Origin: Actinernus sp. WN-2022
Lineage: Eukaryota > Cnidaria > Anthozoa > Actiniaria > Actinernidae
Reading direction: 5' to 3'
Length of the DNA stretch: 64,000 bases
Assembly (NCBI GenBank): GCA_030867875.1
Contig: JAOWCC010000064.1
Span: 38,276,802 to 38,340,801, forward strand
A program made the position numbers and the translations under genes. This document shows, one piece after another, positions 48,001-57,756 of this stretch. The notes below the pieces were generated by a model. It was not told the origin of the DNA. It worked only from the letters and a program-made list of their open reading frames with translations, and searched no databases. The first letter of the stretch is position 1, and every line of letters starts with the position of its first letter.

Positions 48001-51000
48001 ACTACCAGGTTTTCTGGTAGTGACGTCACTGGACGGCATTATCGGCTATTGGATCTCAGGAGGAACGAACCAGAGGAGATGGCTGAACTATTCAGGCTAG
48101 ATAGGTGCACAGTGACAACAATTGGAAATAAAGGCGAGAGTAACACCGATCTCAGTAAGGTTAAAGTGCACGGAGATTTTGATATTTTTGCGTATTTGTA
48201 AAGTAAAGCTGCTATTTTTCCCTGTCCAAACCGTCCGAGTTGAGATTTTATGTCCGGCATGCATTACGCGAACCCGTTCCTGTGACAGAGCTAATTTTCA
48301 GCGGAAGTGACGTCATTTTACTCAACTCGACAACATGCGGAGCTACTTTTCACGCAAACCTTCGTGCGAACTTATACAATGTTTTTTCCACAAAGAAAAG
48401 AAAAGAACGAAGTTTTGAATATAAATATTATTTTAAAAGAGCAACGTGTTGACAAAATGACGTCACGACAGCAAACCGCTGGACGAAAATCGTGAACTAT
48501 ATGGAACACATTTCAGTGTGTTGGCGGACGTGTCTGATTCTCCGCAAAAGTCATAGTTTCATTTGGACCTTTGGCAATACTTTTTACTGATTTGGATATT
48601 TCCGCCACTGTGTGTCCTTTTGGAAGGCAAAAACTGCCAAAAGAAATGATAAACAAAGCAAATGGTAGCGTCTAACACGCATGCTCACATCTTATACCCG
48701 TGGAGTGGAAACCATGTACAGCTGTGTCGTCCTTCGTTAGGACTCATCAGCATGGCATAGCCCCCAAGACCATCAGCCCCACTAAATATTGTAGGCATCA
48801 GAATCTGGTTACTCCAAGCGCGAGCTAATACTGAGCTGCTTTAAACCCCACCACCACGCTAACACGTGTGGGAGCTGGAGATGTGAGCACAAAAAAAGTG
48901 GTCGAATTTCGTTGTGGTGGCACTTTAACCCAAAACGCCGTTGCCTCCTGTAGTCACCCGTGACCCTGGTCTGTGCATCATGATTGTTGCTTTTTACCTA
49001 ACGTGAGGATCATGGTACTTTTTACCGTATATATGTACTAATGATTTACTTCTTAACAGGCTGTGAGAATTCCCAAGCCCCCAGTGGAGAGAGACGATCA
49101 CGAGATGCATTTGGCTGAGGTCAAGCAGTTCATCAAGTGAGTAATAAAAGTGAACAATGTCGATATACTCTTACTAAGAGTCCAGCAAACAATACCACGG
49201 CACTAATAGTCCATCAGCCGAGGCACTTTTTAGTACCACTCGAGGCGGCAAATGCTATCATACATTTTCTGAAAGCTATTAACCTGCAGATCAAGAAAAT
49301 ATATGATAGCCCTGTCATATTTGTAGCTTAAGGGTGTCACGTGACCTTAAAGTCGAACTTTATGCATAATAAGCTGATATATACCATCAACTCTTTATTT
49401 ATTCATATCTCTTTTGACTTTTAATGTAATGATGTTGTTATAGTTGCAAACAGTTGGTTTCACTATAGGCTTTATTGCATGCATAAAATCCTATTAATAT
49501 TCCTCATTGGGGCCACGTGACAATGACGTCATTTTCAAAAAGAGCTGAAAATTTAAGGTAAAGCAGAAATAAAATGTTGTAAATAACCAATAAATACAAA
49601 TTTCCAATTGTAAACAGTAAAGCTACATTAAACTAAGTATTATAACTAAACCTGGCCAGTTTTTTTTCTATAAATTTGTTATATTATCGCGAATTTACAA
49701 TATTTATGTAAACCGGAAGTAGTTTTGGGTACCCTGTGGTAAAACAGAAAATATGAATATTTCGGAGTTTTTCATCTTTCGAAACAAATTCCTTAAATTT
49801 AAGATATGTTACATTGGTTTCCATATTATGACAGTCTTTATATAAGAGCCATCGAAATGGCAAGTTATGTTTTATTTCTTCTGCAGAGCGCCAGTGACCA
49901 TCTCGTGGCCAGTCTCGTGCAGTATATTTGTATTGTGATGTTAAAAGTGTGCCAAATATCTTATAATTGTTTTAACAAATAGAGGTTTATATGAAGCGGT
50001 TTTGTTTATAGTTATACAAATTATTGATTCAGAACATTTCTGTGATAAACTTACAGGTCTTCTATGTCAGTTTATTACGGTCATTTTACAGAGAAGTCAG
50101 TGTGGTATGAATGTTTTAATTCTTATTATTTCGGTATTTGATAGGCAACATTTGTGTAATATAGTCCAGTTTTGTTTATAGTTCATACAAATTATTGATT
50201 TAGGCAGGAGCCCATTACCAGGAGCGTCCATATATACTATACCCGTGAGTCAGCGTATGACCGGTTTGAGCTATTTTTAGAACATGTTTCCCGGGTAACT
50301 GCCTTCTGACTCTGCTGCGATCGTGCATATGCTTGCCGTAATTATCGAGATTAAGAATGATCTATTGTTCTTTGAGGGTGATTTTACTAACGCTGCATTG
50401 TCCTGACTATGGTTTGATTGGATTCCTAAAGTGTGGGCACGTGAACTCCCGTGAGATCTGTTCTAAATATAGCTCAATCCGGTCATACGCTGACTCACAG
50501 ACCTAGTATCGGGGGTGGACGCTCCTGGTAATGGGCTCCTGATTTAGGACATTACTATGATAAACTTGATGGTCTTTTAAGTCTGTTTTTTCGAAATGAA
50601 CCTGAAAAAAATGTGTAATCAGAATAGGTCTCTTGATTTCAGAGAAGCGAAAACAAGGGAGGGAGGAGGTGCACAATAATATTACAAAGCGCTTCCGAAC
50701 AGATACAAGCACGGCAGAATGCATAATACATTGCACAAACGACATTGACAGTCAGAGCTTGTCTACATTAAAAGACATTGAATCATGGCGAACATTGGTG
50801 AAGGCAGCACAAATTAGAGATCATAAACCGCTTCTTGACATCGCAGCTGCTACAGTTGAATCCGAAATCCCAAGAATTGAATATAATCGTAAGTGTCGCA
50901 GCATTTTTACCATGAAAAAGTCCTTAGATTGAGACAAGCACTTCATGGCCCCCAAAGCCATCAGAGCTGCAAGAAAGTGCTGTCGATATCCCAGATTGTC

Positions 51001-54000
51001 TAAGAATGTTCTTTTTTAATACGTACACTCCCTGACTGGTAACCTAGACATGCAGCAAGACGCATCTTCTAGGGTTAAACGTCTCATCAATTCCTTTGGC
51101 TAAGACTGTGTGTATGGGGTAAGCTGTAGGAAGCAGAAACCCCCAAAGCACATCTTACTGCCTTATGCAATTAAGTCTCTAACCAACAACGTAGAGCTGA
51201 TACAAATTATAAATCGCTGCGGCCATGGGCTTTCCTACTCGCAGATCGAAGAGATTGACACAGCCTTGTGCTTACACAAGATGGCTAGATCATCAGATGG
51301 GAGTGTTCCACTTCCAGAACATATCCAGCCATTTGTCCGCACAACAGTGGCTTGGGAAAATATCGACATGTTAGAGGAGACGCTTTCCGGTACGTGGTGG
51401 CACCTCTCACAAGGTAAACGGAATTGCTGTACAGGCAAAAGTGTTTAGTCCACAACTCCCACCCGATCCTGTTGTCGTGAAAGAAAGAAAAAGAAGTGTA
51501 GAGCTGCCTCCATCATTGCTCCCAGTATATAATGCTGGTGCCCGTGTTGGACCTCCTGCGCGAAAATATGTAGAGGTGACATCTGCAGAAGTATTACAAA
51601 ATGCTTGGAAGAAGAATCTGCTGTGGGTGTTTACCCGTCTACATGAAGCCGAAAATCAGAGGGTTAGCGGCTGGACAGGGTTTAATATTTCCAGTCGTGA
51701 TGATGTAACTGTGTCCCAAGGTAACGTGGGATACCTTCCTTCCATTGATGAACCAGCAACTAATCTATCAACTGTTTATGAGGTACTGCTGCAGTCGGTC
51801 AAGATAAAAGATGCATTAGCTCTAAAATGTATCCTTGTTTTTGACCAGGCACTTCATGCAAAAGCTGCAGAAGTCATCTGGAAGAGAAGTAATCAGTTTC
51901 GGGACATTGTTCCTAGGATGGGTGTGTTCCATACAATATGCACATTGCTCTCCATTATTGGAAAGCGCTTCCAAGATGCTGGATTTAGAGACCTTTGTAT
52001 AGAATCTGGAGTAATTGCTGAAGGTTTCCGGAGTCCTAGACGGCCGTCTGTCCGATTTCATAAGCTGATGTACGAAGTACTTCTCCACCTTGCGTGGAAA
52101 GGCTTCCAATCGTGGTTGCAAGTTTGCCATGGAGACAAGATACAACTGGTAGAAGATGTGGTTAACGATTTGGAGGGCCTTCGCAACAGCGTTTGTAAGA
52201 AGGAATTGGAAGAAGTGTTGGAGGGCCCTTCATTTTTTGCTCTATAGAGCTATTTGACGTCTACCTAGATTACCTTCGTTGTGAGAATGGGAACCTTTCA
52301 GCCTTCTGAATGTCGTACATCGACATGGAGGGCTTCTGAGAGGTTCCAGAGCGCGAGATTGGAATTTACATTTGTCATGTATCAGAGCAATGATACCCTG
52401 GTGCTTTGCATATGATAATCTGAACTACGCAAGATACTTGTCAGCCTACATCGAGGAGATGTCGTACCTCGACCAAGAACATCCTGATGTTTATGAGTAT
52501 GTTATGTCTGGAGTTTTTCGGTTGCCATTGGTGCAGAAAACCCATTCGGAAGAATTCCAGTTGAACAGGCATGTGAAGAAACTGTCAATAAAAACACTCA
52601 AAGACCAGGAGGGACAAAGGGATTCAGTTTGAAGCCGGGAGCAGTCAGCAGATACTACATGGTTGCTGAGTACAGGAGCATATTTCTTAGACAACTCATG
52701 AGAGACATGTTGGATTTGAAGTCCCACTTTAGCCATGCAGATCTACAACGTACGAGAATACGTAGCTAAGGATGAAGCAGATGTGAAGTCACTGTTGGAA
52801 ATGTTGGAGAGTAATTGGATCGACCCATTTTGCAGTGAACAACAAGACCTTGTTTGTCTCTCCACAGGGAAGGTTGCTCCATCTCACGTTGAGACAGATT
52901 TGCTTCATGCCAGAGATACCGGAGAACGAGCCTACAGAGAATTTAGCGAGACTAGAAAGCTGTCCACCCGAACATAACTTCCACGATAAGATGACAAAAT
53001 AGAAGTTAAAAACGTTCAGCTAGCTTGACAAGAAGATGTAAGTTCGCAAAGAAAGTGGTAAAGACATCATATTGAAAGCAGATCGCATCTTATTTGGGCA
53101 AATGATCGTGATAGCTGAGAGCACAAGCCTCAAGATGAGGGATGTTTTAGCCCATCTTGGACCACTGCCATGGTCACTGGCAACGTCAGACGGTTCGTTA
53201 AGAAAAACTATTAAGGCTGCACTCGCTAAAGAACTCCAGAAGAATGTTCCTCCAGCTGAAAGAATCCCTGGACCATGTGCATGCATCATCGATGGTATGA
53301 GTGGTGTTCAAAGCCTCAAGGGTGATCACAAGACATTTTCAGAAGTTGCAGATGATCTTCTCTGCATGGTTCTTCATGAATGTCCCGACAGTGAGCGGAT
53401 TGATATCGTCTTTGATGTTTACAGGCTGGATTCCATAAGGCAAAACAGAACGACTGTTTCTGGGACGCAATTCAGAAATATTACTTCTGGACACAAAGTA
53501 CAGCAGTGGAGAAAGTTCATAGCCGATCCAAGCAACAGAGTGGAAGCAAGACAAATACAGAGCAAAGCTACAAGGAAAAGTCTTGTTTGTTACACGTGAG
53601 GAAGATTGTTCCGTAAGATAACCACAGACAAGGTAGAGAAAGCAGACGACCTGAAGTCGACACAGGAGGAAGCAGACACACGTCGCTTCTATTCCATGCA
53701 GATCACGCTGCTACAACAGGTTACAAGTCAATCGTCATTGCATAAGAGGATACATATGTCTTTGTACTTTGCCTTGCCTTCAACATCACTATCCCTTGTT
53801 CTATGTATCAGAAATGCGGTACACAAACACGAACAAGGTACGTCGACATCGAAAAGGTTGCACAGGCACCTGGGGAGTCATTTTACAAATCTCTCCCAGG
53901 TTTGCATGCTTTCACTGTTTGTGATACCGTTAGCGCTTGGCCCGGACGTGGTAAAGTTGGTGCAATTAAGAATCTCGAGTGCAACCAGTCATCACAAGAA

Positions 54001-55999
54001 ATAATGCATCAGCTAGGAGTGCAATTAGAACTCTCTGAGGAGCTTTTCTGTCATTTTCACAAATTTACCTGTCTGATGTACAGTTCCAACCCTGGCACTG
54101 AGGATGTCAACGAGCTGAGGTACAGGCTGTTTTGTGCCAGGAAAGGTGACCTTGACTCGAATCAACTGCTTCCTTGTGCTGACTGTCTGCATAAGCACTG
54201 TCAACGCGCCAACTACCAGGCAAGAATATGGCGACAAAGTGTTGTCGGATGCCCTGACGTTCCATCACCGGTTGGATCAGGCTGGTGTCGGATGGTGCCA
54301 AAGTCTTGCACTAGACTGGATGGATGTTGACCCAGCTCCAAAAGCTGTATTGCAGCTATTGTCCTGCAGATGTGTGCGCTCATGCAAGCTGCCTGGTTGT
54401 TCGTGTCTAATGAATGGACTGAAGTGCACTGACATGTGCAAACTTAAGGATTGTCAGAACTGCTCAAACGAGGACAGTGATAATCTGAAAGTCATAGATG
54501 ACGATTATGAAGATAAGGAGTGATTTCACAATATAATGTTACACATGATAATTGATATACATGTATTTCCCAGTAGGTTTGTAGCTACTCGTGTATGAGG
54601 TCTAGTGTTGTCTACTGTCGATAGGCAGAGAGCAGATATAATAATGCCAACCTTCGGTATAGCATTGATATAACGTTCGATATAGCACCCAAAAGAAATA
54701 AATTGACTCCTGGCTTAACTTAATGAATGGCTCTTAAAGAAATACAACGACTGCAATAGCATTGACACCGTTGTTGCATGTCTTACATTGAAAACATTTG
54801 CTTGGAAAGATGAAAAACTCTGAAATATCCAAATTTTCTGATTTACCACAGGATACCCAAAACTATTTCCGGTTTACAAAAATATCGTAACATTCGTGAT
54901 AATATAACAAATTCAAAGAGAAAACAGGTCAAGTTTCGTTATAAGACTTAGTTTAATATAGCTTTACTGTTTACAATTGGAATTTTGTATTTATTGGTTA
55001 ATTATAATATTTTATTTCCGCTTCATCTTTAATTTGTACCTCTTTTTGAAAATGACGTCATTGTCACGTGACCCCAATGAGGAATATTAATACAATTTTA
55101 TACATGCAATAAAGCCTATTGAGAAACCAACTGTTTGCAACTATAACAACATCATTACATTAAAATTTAAAAGAGATATGAATAAATAAAGAGTTCATAG
55201 TGTATATCAGCTCATTATGCATAGTTTTGACTTTAAGGTCACGTGACACCCTTAAGCTACAAATATGACAGGGCTATCATATATTTTCTTGATCTTCAGG
55301 TCAATAGCTTTCAGAAAATGTATGATAGCATTTGCCCCCTCGTGTGGTACTAATTTGCCATTTTTGGGAACTCAGCTCATGGACTATAAGACGACATTGG
55401 AATTAATCTACCTGGAAGGGGGATGGTGGGGAGTAATGCTCCGATTTACAGTGAAACTCTATTTAAGGGAATGCTCTAGTGTCCGCTTAATACAGGTTTT
55501 TGACAATAGAAATGACCCCGCGTCCGCTTAATAGAGGTATTCTTTACAGTAAATTTGGGACCTTGGCTACTTTTCGCCTTTTAACTGTATTTGTTTTGAC
55601 GACAATAATTTATTACGATACACAACTGCTATGAGCAACTAAGTCTCCATTAGAGTACGTAATATGTTCGTACAAACCGAGTTCTGGATGTCTGGAATAT
55701 ATAACATAATGGGTTTAGGGTTTTACAAGAAACAGAGAAGCACAGATTTAGTTTTCTACGCGAGGCCAAGCCGTGAGGGACCCGCATTTCAGTTTTAGTT
55801 CAGCCATGTTCTTACAACCTGTTTCAGCATACTATTGGATCGTACCCAGAATGCTCTTCGATTACCCAACTACCCTCGCCTGGACAAGATCCCTCTTCCG
55901 TTAAGACTTCAGAAGTCTAAAGACGCGATGAGGAAGGGACAGTTGCGACCTATCCGTCCTGGAAGCCAGTCGGACTCTGCGACGGTAACAGTGAACTAG
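32272..55999 (+). CDS. ERICH6-like: ERICH6-like protein with FAM194 domain, 12 exons, 803 aa
   Basis: Role unknown; vertebrate ERICH6/ERICH6B share the FAM194 domain. Exons: 32272-33034, 34092-34244, 35253-35647, 38661-38883, 39589-39737, 40683-40765, 44488-44560, 45423-45517, 46193-46352, 46681-46749, 49060-49136, 55828-55999. All have GT/AG borders, every junction keeps phase, and the sum is 2412 bases ending at TAG. Residues 1-440 are acidic, Ser-rich and likely disordered. A Cys pair block (CMFCKEE, then LFCCPQYERFVKF) follows, then an Arg/Glu/Ala helix (about 475-500), and the FAM194 domain with its repeated 'pdG.g.YYPSGNIAV', 'DPSGHGACYFPNGAVR' and 'DPFGGVLLDSQG' turns (about 560-750). 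The start is the first ATG in the frame. Weak point: the exon 6 donor (TA|GTATCC). The exon 11 alternative is to stop at TGA 49138-49140 without splicing. Confidence 0.88.
33130..33503. mobile_element. MITE-like foldback element in intron 1
   Basis: Imperfect inverted arms, AAAGGACTGGGAC and its partner, with stronger internal matches: CACCACAAGAAAGATCACAT (33180-33205) against its inverted near-copy at 33395-33422, and AATCACAAAAATA on both sides of the centre. Non-coding. Confidence 0.65.
34245..35252. other. ERICH6-like intron 2
   Basis: No gene. Between 34740 and 35130 a GC-rich word pair (CAGACCCACACCGCGGCAAAACG and an inverted relative near 35088-35115, matching in runs below 20 bases) suggests an old foldback element. 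Confidence 0.4.
35684..35975. mobile_element. MITE with GTACAGTCCT ends in intron 3
   Basis: Left end GTACAGTCCTACTCAAAAAT and right end, inverted, GTACAGTCCTTCTCAAAAAT, both continuing to a TGCA core. The inside repeats the words TTTGGTGGC and GGCACCA. The open frames here are chance. Confidence 0.75.
37019..38633. mobile_element. 1.6 kb TIR element with TTAA target duplication in intron 3
   Basis: TTAA at 37015-37018 and 38634-38637 flanks ends that read GGTTACTCATGTAGACCTT and, inverted, GGTTACCGTAGACCTT. TTAA sites are used by piggyBac and Kolobok elements. The right end lies 27 bases from ERICH6-like exon 4. One open frame (37883-38140) is inside. Confidence 0.7.
37883..38140 (+). CDS. 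Unknown 85-codon open frame inside the TTAA element
   Basis: Contains ELKSVSKSGIHVVVQKANHY and ETIHMKHGHVKVKPDVAKA. Composition and length without stop look protein-like (basic, His-rich), but I recognise no family. It may be a piece of a captured gene or a small element protein. No splice partner was identified. Confidence 0.35.
   Translation: MLCSTLDSAQRSNLIMARKELKSVSKSGIHVVVQKANHYNKIPSRAREAGGETIHMKHGHVKVKPDVAKANASTDWVFLVYCTFL
38899..39374. mobile_element. MITE, TTAA-flanked, AAGGGGCTAT ends (copy 1)
   Basis: Flanked by TTAA (38895-38898, 39375-39378). Ends AGGGGCTATACAGTCA and, inverted, AGGGGCTCTGTCAAAG. It shares CCCTCCTTCAATGCT and GTCAGTTCATATGA with the copy at 59732-60010. It begins 15 bases after the ERICH6-like exon 4 donor. 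Confidence 0.75.
39731..39893. repeat. 39-bp tandem repeat, four copies, overlapping the exon 5 donor
   Basis: Unit AACTGGTTTGTACATTCATG then TCCAGGTGGCTAATGTAAC. The first copy starts in the last bases of exon 5 (CAACTG|GTTAGT), so each unit carries a donor-like CTGGTTAGT or CTGGTTTGT. Confidence 0.9.
39894..40682. other. ERICH6-like intron 5, remainder
   Basis: No gene seen. Open frames are short and unsupported. Confidence 0.4.
40900..44200. repeat. 3.3 kb satellite of ~53-bp hairpin units with TGACGTCA
   Basis: About 60 copies of a unit containing GTGAAGAGAAC, a spacer of about 14 bases, GTTCTCTTCAC (the inverted partner), then GTTGTGACGTCATC. Each unit can fold as an 11-bp stem, and most carry the palindrome TGACGTCA (a CREB/ATF consensus site) or TGATGTCA. 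A higher-order repeat is visible: a 60-codon chance frame recurs at 41443, 42294 and 43536, 851 and 1242 bases apart. It occupies ERICH6-like intron 6. Confidence 0.95.
44488..46749 (+). CDS. ERICH6-like exons 7-10 (FAM194 core)
   Basis: Four short exons give the heart of the FAM194 domain: YPSGNIAVMITSTEQGKF; MLAVFDPSGHGACYFPNG; LVVDPFGGVLLDSQGS and APPFQPITFSITKQLSIRC; TKVVVTFNHGKYTAKFNVG. Phases 0, 2, 0, 0. The spacing of the glycine turns resembles MORN-like beta-hairpin repeats (inference). Confidence 0.88.
44771..45035. repeat. ~75-bp tandem repeat, about 3.5 copies
   Basis: Units begin GCTCGTGATCCCATGGGAAA and contain TTTACTGGAAACAGTCA and CACTTCAATAACCAATGAA. Starts near 44771, 44848, 44923 and 44997. 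Located in intron 7. Confidence 0.9.
45060..45198. repeat. Interspersed repeat C, copy 2
   Basis: Same orientation as 18549-18703; shares CGATCTCGTGCAAGTGCC and CAGTACAACCACGTGATTGC. Non-coding, intron 7. Confidence 0.7.
45340..45390 (-). ncRNA. Possible hammerhead-ribozyme remnant (Penelope-type terminal repeat)
   Basis: On the minus strand: CTGACGA, then ATGGCTAGCGCTC, then GAAACGTC. The CUGANGA and GAAAC boxes are those of the hammerhead catalytic core, and this spacing matches the motif reported in Penelope-like retroelements. The outer helices are not clear. It ends 33 bases before ERICH6-like exon 8 and is antisense to the gene. It may be a dead fragment. Confidence 0.45.
45540..45585 (+). 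repeat. G-run (possible quadruplex), intron 8
   Basis: A run of GGTGG and GGGGGG blocks directly downstream of exon 8, including 14 consecutive G. A second such tract lies at 46941-46975 in intron 10, paired with a C-rich tract at 46878-46905 that is its partial inverted complement. Confidence 0.7.
47247..48099. mobile_element. 0.85 kb TIR element, ~100-bp TIRs, intron 10
   Basis: Left end TAGCCTGAATTTCAGCCG and, inverted at the right, TAGCCTGAATAGTTCAGCC. The inverted match continues through CTCTGGTTCGTTCCTCC and CCAATAGCCGATAATGC to CCAGTGACGTCA. No transposase frame. Confidence 0.8.
48100..49059. other. Intron 10, remainder; no gene seen
   Basis: Short chance frames only. The word TGACGTCA appears again near 48309 and 48458. 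Confidence 0.4.
50205..50540. mobile_element. hAT-like MITE with 8-bp target duplication, nested in the 6.1 kb element
   Basis: GATTTAGG flanks both ends (50197-50204, 50541-50548). Ends CAGGAGCCCATTACCAGG and, inverted, AGGAGCCCATTACCAGG, with TIRs of about 110 bases including GAGTCAGCGTATGACCGG. Non-coding. An 8-base duplication fits hAT elements. Confidence 0.88.
50633..54523 (+). pseudogene. Broken gene of the 6.1 kb element: nuclease-like acidic motifs and CXC-like tail
   Basis: One long protein in pieces: 50633-50932 (ends YNRKCRSIFTMKK), 51110-51448, 51441-52247 (NLSTVYEVLLQSVKIKDALA, IVPRMGVFHTICTLLSIIGK), 52372-52632, 52735-52977, 53072-53599, 53606-54523. I recognise the family as a large, multi-copy, uncharacterised protein of cnidarian and other invertebrate genomes. 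Acidic motifs occur in the order IDIVFDVYRL (53400), STQEEADTR (53660) and EDTYVFVL (53746), the last with a Tyr where I would expect Asp; the series resembles PIN/FEN-type nucleases (inference). Then LPGLHAFTVCDTVSAWPGRGK and PCADCLHKHCQRANYQ. It closes with CRCVRSCKLPGCSCLMNGLKC, a CXC-like cysteine cluster. Several frameshifts and a TAA at 53743 break it. Confidence 0.75.
55828..55999 (+). CDS. ERICH6-like terminal exon
   Basis: Acceptor CCTGTTTCAG. Joined to exon 11 in phase 2 it gives VKQFINILLDRTQNALRL and a basic tail (LRLQKSKDAMRKGQLRPIRPG), ending at TAG 55997-55999. A polyadenylation signal AATAAA lies at about 56098-56103. The 6.1 kb TIR element lies inside the preceding intron. 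Confidence 0.8.
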
Positions 56000-57463
56000 A
56001 GGTCCGGCCCTTGTTTATTGCACAGAGTGCATGTACAGTTATTGCAAGACTAAGAAATTTATATACAAAAGCGATTTTATACATATTCTTTGAAGTGAAA
56101 TAAAATATTATAGTAATTGTTCGACGACTAAGGGACTTTTGTGTTGTTGGTGTATGTCAAGACAATCCTTAAGGCAGCTATGTATATTTTTGTACCCGAT
56201 GTTGCTAAATCTAAGGTCGTCCACTAATAAAAGGCTCGTTGCTCCGTCATTTAATCTGCGTACATATGGCTACAGAGCCTATTCTTGCGCTGCGCCATCA
56301 CTATGGAATGCTTTACCTAAGGACCTAATAGGCCCTTTGCAGGACCTGGTCATGTGACCTTTTTAGCCTGTCAATCAAAAAAAATTGGCGCTAGAATAAC
56401 ATGAATGCTAGAAATGGAAAGAGCAAGCCAAAATTAGTTCATATCTTTAAAACTGAAGGAATGGCAAATTTTTGAAAACTCTATAATTTAGCTTAATTTA
56501 ACAGAGTTTGTGAGGCTTTTTTTTGCTGAGGCAAGCCAGTCAGTATCCAGTATATAGAGTATTAAAATATCGTGATCATTTCGTAAGAACTAAACCTGTC
56601 AAGATGCAGATTAATTGTTATTTGAATGACACAAAGTGTTTGTCTGACCGTAATATTAATAAGCAGCTGAAATCAACAGAAAGTAGGCGGGAGAGGGACT
56701 GGGGACGAGGGACGAGATCCTTCCCTTTCCTCTTTCATTCTTTTAGGTCAGTTCCTTGGTCGTTGATTATACCAACACTGTTTATTACATGAACTAGTCG
56801 TCCATTGAATCCCTAGACGACCATTATTGCATAACAACAATCTATGTTCACTGAATCCCAATCAGTACTCCGTCGGCATTAATGATGTGATCTTTAGTAA
56901 TGATTCGGCTAAGAACGATGGCACTGAACGGCAAGGAATGTAAAAAGGTGTTAATGTTCTATTCTTCTTTCTCGTAATTTCATTGGTTGATACTCATAAA
57001 TTCAATAGAAATCCATCGAAATAATACATTTTCATTCGATATTTTTTGAAGTTTTTTTCCATCAAACTAACTATGGTTGGTTAAAAAAAAAATCAACCGT
57101 GAGGAAAGTTCTCACATTTGTGATTCAAATATCGTTTGTCTCCCTCGTTCCTATTATATTCAGCTGGGTGGTGTTAATCTTTAAGTTTTCACAGGAAAAT
57201 GACCAACAGCACACAGTTTCCTTTATGTTCTGCTCGTAACTTTGACTGAGGCCATCTCAGACAGCACTTAAGACGCATCCAAGCAACATCGCCCGAGAGG
57301 ACATACTCATTGGCGCAGTCTATTGTCTTTTTCTATAGTTCTTACGCGAATCATTACTTAAAACGAAAACAGCAATTCATCTGCATGTTATACTGAACCT
57401 GACATTTACAGTAGATACGTGTACCCATTTGGGTACCTATGTTTTAGGCGAGGTATTGCGCAG
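56000..57463. other. 3' flank of the ERICH6-like gene; no gene seen apart from a LINE scrap
   Basis: AATAAA at 56098-56103 is the likely poly(A) signal of the ERICH6-like gene. From 56340 to 57463 no recognised coding sequence or repeat. Confidence 0.5.
56190..56335 (+). mobile_element. LINE reverse-transcriptase C-terminal scrap
   Basis: About 45 residues including RLVAPSFNLRTYGYRAYSCA and PSLWNALPKDL, the motif set that ends jockey/CR1-type reverse transcriptases. Truncated on both sides. Confidence 0.7.
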
Positions 57464-57756
57464 TTAAAGTGCCTATAACCCCAAATTTGAAGTATTTTTA
57501 ATAAATTCTTTACATCCTTCTTATCAATAATTCGAAGAGAAAAAAAGGAAAAAAGTAAGAGTTCGACCTTATTTCTGGGGTCAAACATTGTAAAACAACC
57601 CGATTTGGGCACCCTGTCCCAAATGGCCGTCAGCTGGAGTCTGGAAGTAGCCTGGGAACGAAACCGGAAAGCAACGTCATAGTAGTGAGAGAAAGCGAAC
57701 AACCAACAACAAAGACAGTAAAAACAGAGCGAACCGAGCGAATAACTCGATTTGAA

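Larger units (their letters stand above)
49230..55353. mobile_element. 6.1 kb TIR element of unrecognised superfamily in intron 11
   Basis: Inverted repeats of about 600 bases (49230-49840 and 54775-55353), perhaps 75-80% identical by eye, beginning TTAGTACCAC and containing CTTAAGGGTGTCACGTGACC-like, TGTTTGCAACTATAACAAC-like and ACGTCATT stretches. Between them is one broken gene (50633-54523) and a nested MITE (50205-50540). I cannot read a target duplication: the flanks are T-rich on the left and ATTTG on the right. Confidence 0.85.
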
